Part shown: in pieces, positions 1 to 8,699 of the stretch
Position numbering within the stretch: the first letter of the stretch is position 1
Layout: every line of letters starts with the position of its first letter
Origin: Sphingomonadales bacterium UBA2683
GTDB lineage: Bacteria; Pseudomonadota; Alphaproteobacteria; Sphingomonadales; Sphingomonadaceae
Length of the DNA: 64,000 nucleotides
Reading direction: 5' to 3'
NCBI GenBank assembly: GCA_002354635.1
Contig: DELZ01000004.1
Coordinates: forward strand, 124,001 to 188,000
Made by a program: the position numbers and the translations under genes
The notes under the pieces: model-generated
Told to the model about the DNA's origin: nothing
Databases searched by the model: none
What the model saw: only the letters and a program-made list of their open reading frames with translations

Positions 1-596
1 GTGCCGGCAATTTGCTGGGCGATGAGCAATCCGGGCATATCAAGGAAGTCGGGTTCGAACTTTACCAGTCGATGCTGGAAGACGCCATATTGGAAGCGAA
101 GGCCAAGGGTTCCGGCATGCCGGTGCAAACCGACAGCTTTTCCCCGCAAATTACGGTCGATGCACCGATTCTTATCCCCGAAGAATATGTACCCGACCTG
201 TCCCTGCGCATGGGGCTGTATCGCCGCATGAACGGCCTCAAAACGCTGCCGGAAATCGAATCCTTCGCGGCAGAGATGATCGACAGATTCGGTGATCTGC
301 CAATCCAGACGGACAATCTGCTCAAGCTGATGCATATCAAGATGAATTGCGTGAATGCGCAGATTGCGAAAATCGAAATGGGTCCACGCGGCGCCCTGGT
401 CACCTTCCGTAACGACCGCTTTCCAAACGTCCAGGGCCTCCTCGACTATGTCGAGCGCCTCAAGGGAACAGCCCGCATTCGGCCGGACAACAAACTGTTC
501 ATCGAGCGCAAGTGGCGGGATCCCAAGTCCCGACTTCATGGGTTGACGCAATTGACGACAGGGTTGTCGAAGCTGGCACAGCGGGTAGCCGGCTAG
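1..596 (+). CDS. mfd: Transcription-repair coupling factor Mfd, C-terminal part (5' end outside window)
   Basis: Only the last ~198 codons are present; the frame is open from base 3. The residues GNLLGDEQSGHIKEVGFELY are the typical Mfd stretch just after the helicase motor, and the remainder fits the C-terminal TRCF domain (D7). Family knowledge: Mfd is a RecG-like dsDNA translocase that removes RNA polymerase stalled at lesions and recruits UvrA. Here only the end of the translocase and the autoinhibitory D7 domain are visible, so Walker motifs cannot be checked. The stop codon overlaps by 4 bases the stop of the convergent EAL gene, leaving no room for a separate terminator. Confidence 0.95.
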   Translation, partial: AGNLLGDEQSGHIKEVGFELYQSMLEDAILEAKAKGSGMPVQTDSFSPQITVDAPILIPEEYVPDLSLRMGLYRRMNGLKTLPEIESFAAEMIDRFGDLPIQTDNLLKLMHIKMNCVNAQIAKIEMGPRGALVTFRNDRFPNVQGLLDYVERLKGTARIRPDNKLFIERKWRDPKSRLHGLTQLTTGLSKLAQRVAG

Positions 597-2647
597 TTGC
601 TGCGTAGTGCGAACGCTTCAAATTCGTCGGGTGAAAGCGGGCCGGAGCGGAGAAACCCCTGAAAAAATTCGCAACCCTGCTCTTTTAGAGTTTGCAGTTG
701 CGCTTCGGTTTCAACGCCTTCTGCGATCACGCTGAGATGCAGGCTGTGTGCCATGTCGATTATGGAGCGCACCACCACCTGGTCCTTTGCCGATCCGCTG
801 ATATCGCCGGTTAGTCCGCTATCGATCTTCAAATAGTCCACAGGCAATTCCTTGAGATACGACAGGCTGCTGTACCCGGTACCGAAATCGTCGATCGCGA
901 TGCATATCCCGGCGTCGCGCAAACGGCGCAACTTTTCCGCCGACGACGACAGGTTGCCAATCAATTCGGACTCTGTGATTTCCAGCGTCAGGCGCTTTGG
1001 TGCGAAGCCCGCTGCATCTATTCGCCGCAGCATATCTTCATCAAATGCAGCCGGCGCCAGATCCCCGGCAGTGACATTGATCGACAGACGCAGAAAGCCG
1101 AGACTCTCCGGCCAGCTTGCCGCCAGCGTCAACGCCTGCTTGTGTATCTGTACCGAGAGCGACTCCATTGCTCCGGCACGCTCCGCAACGGCGAACAGGG
1201 TGGAAGCACCCAACAGCCCATATTCGGGATGTTCCCAACGCGCCAGAGCCTCGGCGCCAACGAGTTGACCACTTTCGACCCGTATCTGCGGTTGGAAGGC
1301 GATAACAATTTCACCCCGGCCCATCGCTCCGGCCAGTTGTCCCTCCAATATCTCTTCCAAATGAACATCGGCTTCGGAAACCGTGCTGAACTTGATCGGC
1401 ACAGCGTCGGCAGCGGTGGCTTCCGCCAGCGCAAGCACGGCTTTCCTGACCAGGGTCTTCTCGCTTGAATGGCTATCCCCGATCGCGATACCGGCGCGCA
1501 CGACCGGATTGATCGGCCGCCCCTCCAACCGCAAATCATTGAAGATGCTGCCGATCAATTCATCCGCAAAATTAGAGACCTCTCGTGTTTTCATATCGGC
1601 GAGCACAATCAGGAAATTCTGACCATCGAGACGCGCTACCAGATGCGGGCCTGGAAAATGGCTTTGCGTATAATCCATCAACCTGTGCCCGACAATCCGC
1701 AACAACTGGTCCCCTGCATGTCTTCCGAACGCCGCGTTGATCATCCGGAAGTTTTTCATACCGATTGCAATGAGCGTCAACTGGCTCTCGTCAGACAGTT
1801 TCTGCTGGATCCAGGAGCGAGCAGATGCCGTATTCTGCAACCCGGAGAGCAGATCCCGTCCGGTCCAGTTATCCTCTTTGTCGCTGTTCGCAAGATATTC
1901 AATTCTGCCAAAGATTCGACCACCCGCTACATGCAAATGATGGATCACCGGGCGGCCGTTGAACTGGTGCGGGACCGCCGCCTGCCTTGCACCATCGCGC
2001 AATCGTCCCATCGCACCGTGCACCCGCTTTTTTTCATCGCGCGATAGCGCGCGGTAAATGCCGGTTACAGGATATTTTGCGAGATCAATATCGCCCGCCG
2101 CCGCCAACAGATTTTCGCTGATCCAATATTCGGTGCCGGAACCCAAAGTCGCCGACCATTGCAAATCCGCCGATGTCAGCAGAAATTGTTCATGGATTGC
2201 GCGTTCGGCACCTCCCCGAAAATTTTCAACAAACCGAAAGGCATATTTGATCGATTGGGCAAGATTTGCACCGGCATCAGCAAAATCCAGATAATGGGTT
2301 GCACCTGCGTCAAAACATTGCTCGACGATTGCCTGACATTGACCACTATCGACCAGCGCCAGTATCGCGATACCACCTTCGGCCGCGTTTCTCGAAAGCT
2401 CCACAATCGCCTCCAACCCTTGTGGTTCGGCCTTGCGCACGTCAATCACCGCAATCATAGCGCCAGCGGAATAGAACCGGCTTCCCAGATTTTCCAGCCT
2501 GCGCGCGGAGTGTACCCGCCAGCCCAGTGACGCAATTTTCGCAGCCAGAGGATCGCGCTCGTGAAAAGAAAGCAGAAACAGATTTCTGAATTCGCTCGGA
2601 TGCACCGTCGAGATGTCTGATTTTTGGACTTCAAAACTCCTAGTCAT
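593..2647 (-). CDS. Receiver-like/degenerate GGDEF/EAL domain protein, probable c-di-GMP phosphodiesterase
   Basis: 684 aa from the ATG at 2647 (a TTG lies one codon upstream; neither has a clear Shine-Dalgarno). About residues 20-150 resemble a receiver-like fold, 280-425 a GGDEF domain and 440-680 an EAL domain. The GGDEF signature reads RLDGQNF near residue 340, so cyclase activity should be lost; such domains often act as GTP sensors. The EAL domain looks catalytic: GAEALARW near 466, SINVT, LEITESE, IDDFGTGYSS near 588, LKID, AEGVET and QGF all retain expected metal-binding and catalytic residues. No transmembrane segment is evident, so it is probably cytosolic. It is the last gene before mfd on the opposite strand and divergent from moaA. 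The PDE call is domain-based inference. Confidence 0.88.
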   Translation of the reverse strand: MTRSFEVQKSDISTVHPSEFRNLFLLSFHERDPLAAKIASLGWRVHSARRLENLGSRFYSAGAMIAVIDVRKAEPQGLEAIVELSRNAAEGGIAILALVDSGQCQAIVEQCFDAGATHYLDFADAGANLAQSIKYAFRFVENFRGGAERAIHEQFLLTSADLQWSATLGSGTEYWISENLLAAAGDIDLAKYPVTGIYRALSRDEKKRVHGAMGRLRDGARQAAVPHQFNGRPVIHHLHVAGGRIFGRIEYLANSDKEDNWTGRDLLSGLQNTASARSWIQQKLSDESQLTLIAIGMKNFRMINAAFGRHAGDQLLRIVGHRLMDYTQSHFPGPHLVARLDGQNFLIVLADMKTREVSNFADELIGSIFNDLRLEGRPINPVVRAGIAIGDSHSSEKTLVRKAVLALAEATAADAVPIKFSTVSEADVHLEEILEGQLAGAMGRGEIVIAFQPQIRVESGQLVGAEALARWEHPEYGLLGASTLFAVAERAGAMESLSVQIHKQALTLAASWPESLGFLRLSINVTAGDLAPAAFDEDMLRRIDAAGFAPKRLTLEITESELIGNLSSSAEKLRRLRDAGICIAIDDFGTGYSSLSYLKELPVDYLKIDSGLTGDISGSAKDQVVVRSIIDMAHSLHLSVIAEGVETEAQLQTLKEQGCEFFQGFLRSGPLSPDEFEAFALRSN

Positions 2648-2775
2648 CAATAGAGGAAACGCCGATTTTCAGGTCACCCACTATCTTTTTCCGTAGCATG
2701 AAAACCTTTATAGGCCGTTGCTTGCGGATACCAAAATCGCTAGCTCTAGGCCGTTGGATCAACAAGAGGTGATCA

Positions 2776-3762
2776 ATGCAAGACGGTTTCGGACGCAAAA
2801 TTGATTATCTGCGGATTTCGGTCACCGACCGGTGCAATTTTCGCTGCCAATATTGCATGTCCGAAAAAATGACCTTCATGCCGAAGTCGGAGCTGCTGAC
2901 GCTCGAAGAAATCACCCTGATTGCCGAACGCTTCATTGGTCACGGTATACGCAAGATCCGGCTTACTGGCGGTGAACCGCTGGTCAGAAGGGATATGAAG
3001 GATGTGATCCAGCGTCTGGGCAGAAAAGTGGTGTCGGGCGAACTGGAAGAATTGACGCTGACCACCAACGGATCATTGCTGAGTGAATATGCCGACCATC
3101 TCGCTGATCATGCGGTCCGGCGGATCAATGTCAGCATGGATACTCTGGATCCCGACCGCTTTGCCGAGATCACTCGCGGTGCCGATGTGAACGTCGTGCT
3201 GGACGGCATAGCTGCCGCGCGTGCGGCCGGTATCCGGGTCAAGATCAATATGGTCGCATTGCGGGACTTCAACGAGACCGACCTGTTGCCGATGATCGAA
3301 TATTGCGCGCAAAACGGCCATGACCTGACGATTATTGAGACCATGCCTCTTGGCGATGTCGGTGCGGATCGCAAGCTGGCCCATATTTCCGCTGATGAAT
3401 TCCTGCGTCCGTTGCAAAATCATTATGCTCTGGCCCCTATTGCCCATCGCAGCGCCGGACCGGCGCGCTATGTATCGGTCGAGCCGCTCGGACTGCGTCT
3501 TGGCCTGATCACGCCGCTCAGCAACAATTTCTGCGATGACTGCAACAGGTTACGACTGACCACCGACGGCAAGATATTCATGTGTCTTGGTCACAACGCG
3601 CATGTCGATTTGCGCGCCGCCGTGCGCAAGGACGGCATCGCTGCCGTTGACCAATTGCTCCAACAGGCTCTAAAGCTCAAGCCGCTGCGGCATGATTTCA
3701 ATGCCCAGCTCGATGGGTCCGCAGAGATATTGGAGCGTCACATGAACGTAACGGGCGGATGA
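2776..3762 (+). CDS. moaA: GTP 3',8-cyclase MoaA (molybdenum cofactor biosynthesis)
   Basis: Radical SAM enzyme for the first step of molybdopterin synthesis, converting GTP to 3',8-cH2GTP. The 328 aa length is normal. The N-terminal 4Fe-4S site is C20-x3-C24-x2-C27 (DRCNFRCQYC). The C-terminal GTP-binding cluster is C253-x2-C256-x13-C270, and the chain ends in the conserved Gly-Gly. The start is supported by GAGGTGAT a few bases upstream. It overlaps nadK by ATGA, suggesting translational coupling. Partner genes moaB, moaC and moeA are elsewhere in this window at about 25.4 and 48.5-50.1 kb; moaD/moaE are not present. Confidence 0.97.
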   Translation: MQDGFGRKIDYLRISVTDRCNFRCQYCMSEKMTFMPKSELLTLEEITLIAERFIGHGIRKIRLTGGEPLVRRDMKDVIQRLGRKVVSGELEELTLTTNGSLLSEYADHLADHAVRRINVSMDTLDPDRFAEITRGADVNVVLDGIAAARAAGIRVKINMVALRDFNETDLLPMIEYCAQNGHDLTIIETMPLGDVGADRKLAHISADEFLRPLQNHYALAPIAHRSAGPARYVSVEPLGLRLGLITPLSNNFCDDCNRLRLTTDGKIFMCLGHNAHVDLRAAVRKDGIAAVDQLLQQALKLKPLRHDFNAQLDGSAEILERHMNVTGG

Positions 3763-4532
3763 CCAAGATAAAATGGGCACTGATCGTGTCACCGACGCCG
3801 CCAGCACAGGAAGCCGCTGAAAAACTGAAACCCATGATCGACTGGGTACCGATAGAAGAAGCGGACCGTGCGGTCGTTCTGGGCGGCGACGGCTTCATGC
3901 TGCAAACCCTGCACCAGATGCTCAATCGACGGACTATCATGCCGGTCTATGGCATGAATCTGGGCACGGTGGGTTTCCTGATGAACAACTGGCATATGGA
4001 AGATCTCAGCGAGCGCCTGGCAAAAGCCCGGGCCTTCAAGGTCAAGCCCCTGAAAATGGAGGTGGAAACCATTTCCGGCGCCAATTTCACCCTGCCCGCG
4101 ATCAATGAGGTGTCGCTGCTGCGCGAAACCCGGCAAACGGCAAAACTGGAGATTGAAATCAACGGCCGGATCATGATGGAGGAACTGGTCTGCGATGGCG
4201 TGCTGATTGCGACCCCAGCCGGTTCCACCGCCTATAATCTGTCCGCCAACGGCCCGATTCTGCCGCTGACCTGCAATTTGCTGGCGCTGACCCCGATCAG
4301 CCCGTTCCGGCCACGGCGCTGGAAAGGGGCGATCCTGCCGGACAAGATGGAGATCAGCATTCGTGTCCTGAATCCCGAGAAACGACCGGTAAGCGCGGTC
4401 GGAGACCAGCAGGAAGTCCGCGATGTCAGCTGCGTCAAGGTCGCCGTAGACCGCAGCCAGGCACTGACGATGCTGTTTGATCCGGAACATGCGCTGGACG
4501 AACGCATCGCCATGGAGCAATTTGTCGTTTGA
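3759..4532 (+). CDS. nadK: NAD kinase
   Basis: ATP-dependent phosphorylation of NAD to NADP in the cytosol. The 257 aa chain has the GGDG motif (VVLGGDGFML, about residues 40-49), the NE-containing segment (INEVSLLRETRQTAKLE) and the glycine-rich C-terminal signature CDGVLIATPAGSTAYNLSANG, which form the NAD site. It begins at the ATG overlapping the moaA stop, so it is co-translated with moaA. A functional link with Moco synthesis is not obvious; the pairing looks like operon economy. tRNA-Asn follows 74 bases downstream on the same strand. Confidence 0.96.
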   Translation: MTKIKWALIVSPTPPAQEAAEKLKPMIDWVPIEEADRAVVLGGDGFMLQTLHQMLNRRTIMPVYGMNLGTVGFLMNNWHMEDLSERLAKARAFKVKPLKMEVETISGANFTLPAINEVSLLRETRQTAKLEIEINGRIMMEELVCDGVLIATPAGSTAYNLSANGPILPLTCNLLALTPISPFRPRRWKGAILPDKMEISIRVLNPEKRPVSAVGDQQEVRDVSCVKVAVDRSQALTMLFDPEHALDERIAMEQFVV

Positions 4533-4606
4533 TGGCTTGCGGCCTGCAAATCTCGTTGCTATAGGCCCGCTTCACCATGAAGTGCTCGGTCAAAAAACGA
4601 GCCTGT

Positions 4607-4681
4607 TCCCCGATAGCTCAGTGGTAGAGCATTCGACTGTTAATCGAATGGCCGTTGGTTCGAATCCAACTCGGGGAGCCA
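4607..4681 (+). tRNA. tRNA-Asn (anticodon GUU), CCA encoded
   Basis: Complete cloverleaf read by eye. The acceptor stem TCCCCGA pairs exactly with TCGGGGA, the D stem GCTC pairs with GAGC, the anticodon stem TTCGA/TCGAA encloses loop CTGTTAA with anticodon GTT at 4639-4641, and the T arm carries GGTTCGAATCC. The discriminator is G4678 and CCA is genomically encoded at 4679-4681. A T-rich stretch follows immediately. No duplicated 3' end or integrase was seen nearby, so there is no sign that this tRNA is an integration site. Confidence 0.98.
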
Positions 4682-5169
4682 TTTTTCTTGGCATTGTTTT
4701 CTTGAGAAGACATAGATTCATCCCGAACTGACGCGGTACAATAGCTTCCAGCCGGCGGTTCGAGCACTTTATCGGTCGGAAGAAACTCCCTTTTGCTGCA
4801 AATCTGTAAAATCCCGACTGGGTCAAGGCGCAAAATACGGCAGAAACGATGGCAGGCGATGACGAATCGCAAATGGCTCGGTGCAGGTCAGCGTGATATC
4901 TTGCGTGTCTGTCATCACGTCATGATTTCAATTGGAAATCATTGCAAGAAGGCCCGTGACATCCACACAGGCCATCACGGCCAGATTGATCGCGGGGGAA
5001 CAACGCCATTCTTGCCCAGCATAAGGCGTGACGGAAAACAGCGATTCACTCCCTTTAATGTCAGGTGTTTTGGTGGCCGATAAATTTAAAAGACAGGAAA
5101 ATGGCTTCTGCCTGGAACAGTACAGAGGTGCGCTTCAACCGGCTTTCACCATTTTCTGCGGAACAAAAA
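4682..5169. other. Gene-free interval between tRNA-Asn and the DUF1254 gene
   Basis: About 490 bases with no convincing gene: the open frames here lack a ribosome-binding site and any recognisable motif. The only structure I could see is a perfect 8-bp inverted repeat, ATGATTTC at 4922-4929 and GAAATCAT at 4935-4942, with a 5-base loop and no following T tract, so it is not a classical terminator. The downstream part presumably holds the promoter of the DUF1254 gene. Confidence 0.5.
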
Positions 5170-6576
5170 ATGAGACGAAGAATTCATATCCTGACACTGG
5201 CATCGGCCCTGATCCTGTCCGCGATGGCACAGGCTGAACCGCGCAGCTACGACGCCGCGAAGGCCGACCAGTTCCTGGAGCCGCTGGCCGAAGACATTGT
5301 CCCGAACGATTCCGTATCCCGCCAGTTGCACATCCGGCACACAGCCTATAATGCAGCGTTGTTCGGACAAGTCGCTGTGTTGACCTACAATCAAATTTAC
5401 ACCCAGGCGATTGACAGGAGCACAGACCGCTTTGTAGGTTTCAACCGCTTCGCGCATGATCGCGATTTGGCCGGTCCCGGCTATGCGACCTTCAAGACGC
5501 CCAATGCAGATACCTTATATTCCAATGCCTATCTCGATCTGACGCAAGGGCCGGTGCTGCTCTTCGTACCGCCAACCGGGGGACGCTATTATACCGTCAA
5601 CCTGCTCGACCTGTATGGCAATGCCACCAATATCAGCGCGCGGACCCACGGGACTGGCGGCGGCAGATATCTGTTGGCGACGACCGACTGGGGCGGCGAG
5701 GTGCCACAGGGTGTCACTCTGTTCCGCGTTACCCAGCCCTATATGTGGATTCTTATGCGGATCGAGGCAGAAGCGCCTGCCGTTCTGCCTGAGGTACGGC
5801 GTCTGCAGGATGCGTTCACGCTGAGGGCATCGGCGACTGCACCTGCCAATCGCAGTTTTCCCGCACCGGCCACGATCGAAGATCCGGAAGCCTTTCTCAA
5901 GATACTCGACTGGGTGATCGAACAGGCCGGCGTACGCAACGAAGAACTGGCCCATGTCCATACCTTCCGCAACCTCGGCGTCGGAGGCCCACGAACAGTT
6001 GAAGAAATATGGTCCGACGAAGCCATGCAACAGGGCATCGCAGCCGGTTTTGCTGACGCCAGAGCGGTTATTGCAAGCAGCGTCACCCAAAATGGCGTCA
6101 GCAGCGATGGCTGGCGCGAGCCGCTCGACATCGGGCGCTACGGGTTCAATTATACCTACCGTGCCAATGTAAACTCGCTGGGTACCGGCGCCAACGTACG
6201 GCTCGAGAATTTTGCATTCACCACTTTTGAAGACGCCGAAGGCGAAGCGCTAAATGGCGCGAAACATGACTATGTGCTGCGCCTCGCCTCGCCGCCGCCA
6301 GCCGACTTTTTCTGGTCGGTCACCGTCTATGACCGCAAGTCGCAGGAACTGGTGCCCAATGCGAGACGCAAATATCTGGTCAGCGACAACACAGAGGGCC
6401 TGATCCGCGGCGAGGATGGATCCGTCACCGTCACCTTTTCGCGCGATGCAAAGGGGCCAAACGCCATCCCGATCCCGGATGGCGGGTTCTATCTCGCCCT
6501 GCGTGCCCAGGGTCCGCGACGCGACATGCTCGACAAGACATGGCGGCTTACACCGGTTCAAAAGTTGCGACGTTGA
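5170..6576 (+). CDS. Exported DUF1254/DUF1214 domain protein
   Basis: 468 aa from the ATG at 5170. This start is preferred to an in-frame ATG 35 codons upstream because it begins directly with a signal peptide: basic RRR, a hydrophobic core, and a probable cleavage after AMAQA near residue 19. The mature protein has an N-terminal DUF1254 region (YNQIYTQAI, FVGFNRFAHDRDLAGPG, TPNADTLYSNAYLDL) and a C-terminal DUF1214 region (FFWSVTVYDRKSQELV, LVSDNTEGL, DGGFYLALRAQGPR). These secreted proteins are common in proteobacteria but their reaction is not established; a carbohydrate-binding or envelope role is only a guess. It stands alone between tRNA-Asn and a convergent diguanylate cyclase gene. 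Confidence 0.9.
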   Translation: MRRRIHILTLASALILSAMAQAEPRSYDAAKADQFLEPLAEDIVPNDSVSRQLHIRHTAYNAALFGQVAVLTYNQIYTQAIDRSTDRFVGFNRFAHDRDLAGPGYATFKTPNADTLYSNAYLDLTQGPVLLFVPPTGGRYYTVNLLDLYGNATNISARTHGTGGGRYLLATTDWGGEVPQGVTLFRVTQPYMWILMRIEAEAPAVLPEVRRLQDAFTLRASATAPANRSFPAPATIEDPEAFLKILDWVIEQAGVRNEELAHVHTFRNLGVGGPRTVEEIWSDEAMQQGIAAGFADARAVIASSVTQNGVSSDGWREPLDIGRYGFNYTYRANVNSLGTGANVRLENFAFTTFEDAEGEALNGAKHDYVLRLASPPPADFFWSVTVYDRKSQELVPNARRKYLVSDNTEGLIRGEDGSVTVTFSRDAKGPNAIPIPDGGFYLALRAQGPRRDMLDKTWRLTPVQKLRR

Positions 6577-6617
6577 AAACCGCCATTCGCTAGCCGGTAA
6601 TCCTTAGAAAGGCCAAA

Positions 6618-7772
6618 TTACGCCGCCTTGGCCAGTGCGACCTGGTTGCGACCGTTTCGTTTGGCGTGATACAGCGCCTTGTCCGCCCGATCCATCGCAT
6701 CATCAAGGGAATCGATATCGGTCAATACGGCCAGTCCGAAGCTCGCCGTTACCTTCCGCTTGGTGCCCAGTTCAGGGTGCGCGACAAAGCGCAGTGAATC
6801 ACAAATATGCTGGGCAAGAAATTGTGCCGTTTCGACTGGTATCCAGTGGGTCAGTATTGCAAATTCTTCGCCGCCGGTTCGCGCCACCTGACCATATTCC
6901 TGGCACAGTTCCAGGGCGGTTTTCGCCACTCGTCGCAGTACATTGTCACCTGCTGCATGGCCAAATTCGTCATTGACCCGCTTGAAATGGTCGATGTCAA
7001 ACAGGATGATCGCTCTTACAAATACCGCACCCTGTTCGCCGACAGGGCGGGCGTTGAACGATCCACTCAATCCACGCCGATTCAAAAGGCCTGTCAACGG
7101 GTCGCGGCTGGATTGTTTGTGAAAATACAAGATCATTTCATGCCCAGCAGCGTACAAAAGCACCACGGCCAGCGCCAAGGCTGCAATGCCGTTGGTCAGC
7201 TGAAAAATCCAGACATAGGTCGACTGCCCATAGCTTTGTTCGGTAATCGTCTCTCCGAGTACGATATAGACAATCACGACGCGGGCAATAAAGGTGGCCG
7301 CTACGGCTCCGACAACGCCGAAAAGAGTACCGTCGATAAACTTTGTTCCGGTCCTCCACAGAGGCAGCAGTGCCAGCGACAGTAGCAGACCGGCTGCGAC
7401 GTTAACCACCACCGATCGGGTGGTAATATCCGGGCTGACAAAGGTCAGCCACAACCAGCTAGCCGTAGCTGTTACAAGAACTAGCCCGGCCCAGATGTTC
7501 GGGAAATTCGCATTGCATCTTGCATAAATGGCCTTCGCAATCGCAGTGCAGAATATCCAGAACATCATGGTCGAAACAAAAATAAAACCAATCCAGGTGG
7601 TCGGCTCCCGTAGGGCGTCGAGCAAATAGGCTAACAAGGCGGCCACATAGGCAAATGCCACCCAGCCTGAAAATTCCTGGCGCTTGAACGAAAAATGTAT
7701 GATGGCGAACACGAGTGTGAAAAGCGCAAAAATGATAGCTGTCAAAATATGAAAGTCGGAGCTGCCGGACAT
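6618..7772 (-). CDS. Membrane-bound GGDEF diguanylate cyclase
   Basis: 384 aa. About residues 1-205 contain several hydrophobic helices forming a membrane sensor, followed by a C-terminal GGDEF domain (about 220-380) with DPLTGLLNRRG, FDIDHFKRVND and an intact RTGGEEF active site near residue 299. It should make c-di-GMP from two GTP. The allosteric RxxD inhibitory site normally just upstream of GGEEF is absent (the sequence there is CQEYGQVART), so product inhibition may be weak. The ligand of the membrane module is unknown. A CtrA-like TCAA-N7-TTAACC motif lies 25-41 bases upstream of the ATG. It may oppose the EAL protein at 0.6-2.6 kb. Confidence 0.93.
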   Translation of the reverse strand: MSGSSDFHILTAIIFALFTLVFAIIHFSFKRQEFSGWVAFAYVAALLAYLLDALREPTTWIGFIFVSTMMFWIFCTAIAKAIYARCNANFPNIWAGLVLVTATASWLWLTFVSPDITTRSVVVNVAAGLLLSLALLPLWRTGTKFIDGTLFGVVGAVAATFIARVVIVYIVLGETITEQSYGQSTYVWIFQLTNGIAALALAVVLLYAAGHEMILYFHKQSSRDPLTGLLNRRGLSGSFNARPVGEQGAVFVRAIILFDIDHFKRVNDEFGHAAGDNVLRRVAKTALELCQEYGQVARTGGEEFAILTHWIPVETAQFLAQHICDSLRFVAHPELGTKRKVTASFGLAVLTDIDSLDDAMDRADKALYHAKRNGRNQVALAKAA

Positions 7773-7796
7773 AAAACAATAAATAGCGGTGAAGAC

Positions 7797-7813
7797 TCAA
7801 ATAAAAGTTAACC
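7797..7813 (+). promoter_or_regulatory. CtrA-like motif TCAA-N7-TTAACC upstream of the diguanylate cyclase gene
   Basis: TCAA at 7797-7800, seven bases, then TTAACC at 7808-7813. The family consensus is TTAA-N7-TTAAC, so one half is perfect and the other has one mismatch. It lies just upstream of the leftward cyclase start at 7772. Binding is inferred from sequence alone. Confidence 0.35.
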
Positions 7814-7905
7814 GTTCGGTTTTACCGCACCGCCAACCATTGGTTCTTCCGGGCTAAGTCGCTGTCATGTTTGTGGGAATGGTGGACGTTTGATTCGCTT
7901 CCGAT

Positions 7906-8667
7906 TCAGAACCACAAGATACGCACCGCCACATAGAGTATCAGCAACGCTGTCAGCCGCCTGATCCAGATTTCCGGCAAGGTCTTGCTGGCCAATATGC
8001 TGCCGACCTGGCCACCGAGCAAGACGCCGAGAAACAAAGGCCAGTATCCGAGGACCGCCTCGCCGCCTCCGCCTAGCCCTGATTTCGCCAGCTGACCGCC
8101 GAGACCGGCGATAGAATTGAACAGAATGAAAACGCTGGCCGTCGCTGCAATCCGCCGGCTGTTCGACCAACGGGTAAGCAATAGAATCGGCGCCAGAAAA
8201 ATGCCACCGCCGATTCCGACCATCCCAGAAAGGAACCCGATACCGGTACCGATTGCGGGAGCAAACAGCCAGTGCCTTGTCCCGCGTCCGCCTCCATCCC
8301 CTGCCCGCTTGATAAACGGTTCCATGATCAGCAAGATGCCCGCTGCTGCCAGCGACAGGCCAAGCAGCATCAGGAAATTTTCCTCGTCGACAACCATGCG
8401 GCCGCCGAGCCAGGCTGCCGGTACAGACAGCAAGAGAATCGGCCAGATTTTCGGCCAGTCGATCAGGCCGCGCAACTGGAAGCGGATGGTCCCGCCGGTC
8501 ACGACGATGATATTGCACAACAGAGCAATGATCGGGAGCGCCCTGTAATCGAGCGCCGCCAGCGCCAGCAAGGCAATATAGGTGGAACCGCCGCCAAATC
8601 CTACGCTGGCGTAGAGCGCAGCGGTCAGCGCAAAAAGGATCGCCAAGCCGAAGATACCGAAAGCCAT
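7906..8667 (-). CDS. TauE/SafE family (sulfite/organosulfur-type) permease
   Basis: 253 aa, almost entirely hydrophobic with about eight predicted helices in two similar halves. Each half carries the family's glycine-rich signature: ASVGFGGGSTYIA near residue 20 and SGMVGIGGGIFLAP near residue 146. Family members export or import small sulfur-containing or organic anions; the substrate here cannot be read from sequence. The start lies 32 bases after the secA stop on the same strand, so it may be a downstream cistron of secA; no functional link is implied. Confidence 0.9.
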   Translation of the reverse strand: MAFGIFGLAILFALTAALYASVGFGGGSTYIALLALAALDYRALPIIALLCNIIVVTGGTIRFQLRGLIDWPKIWPILLLSVPAAWLGGRMVVDEENFLMLLGLSLAAAGILLIMEPFIKRAGDGGGRGTRHWLFAPAIGTGIGFLSGMVGIGGGIFLAPILLLTRWSNSRRIAATASVFILFNSIAGLGGQLAKSGLGGGGEAVLGYWPLFLGVLLGGQVGSILASKTLPEIWIRRLTALLILYVAVRILWF

Positions 8668-8699
8668 CTCAGTTAGCGCCTGACCACCTGCGATTCAGA

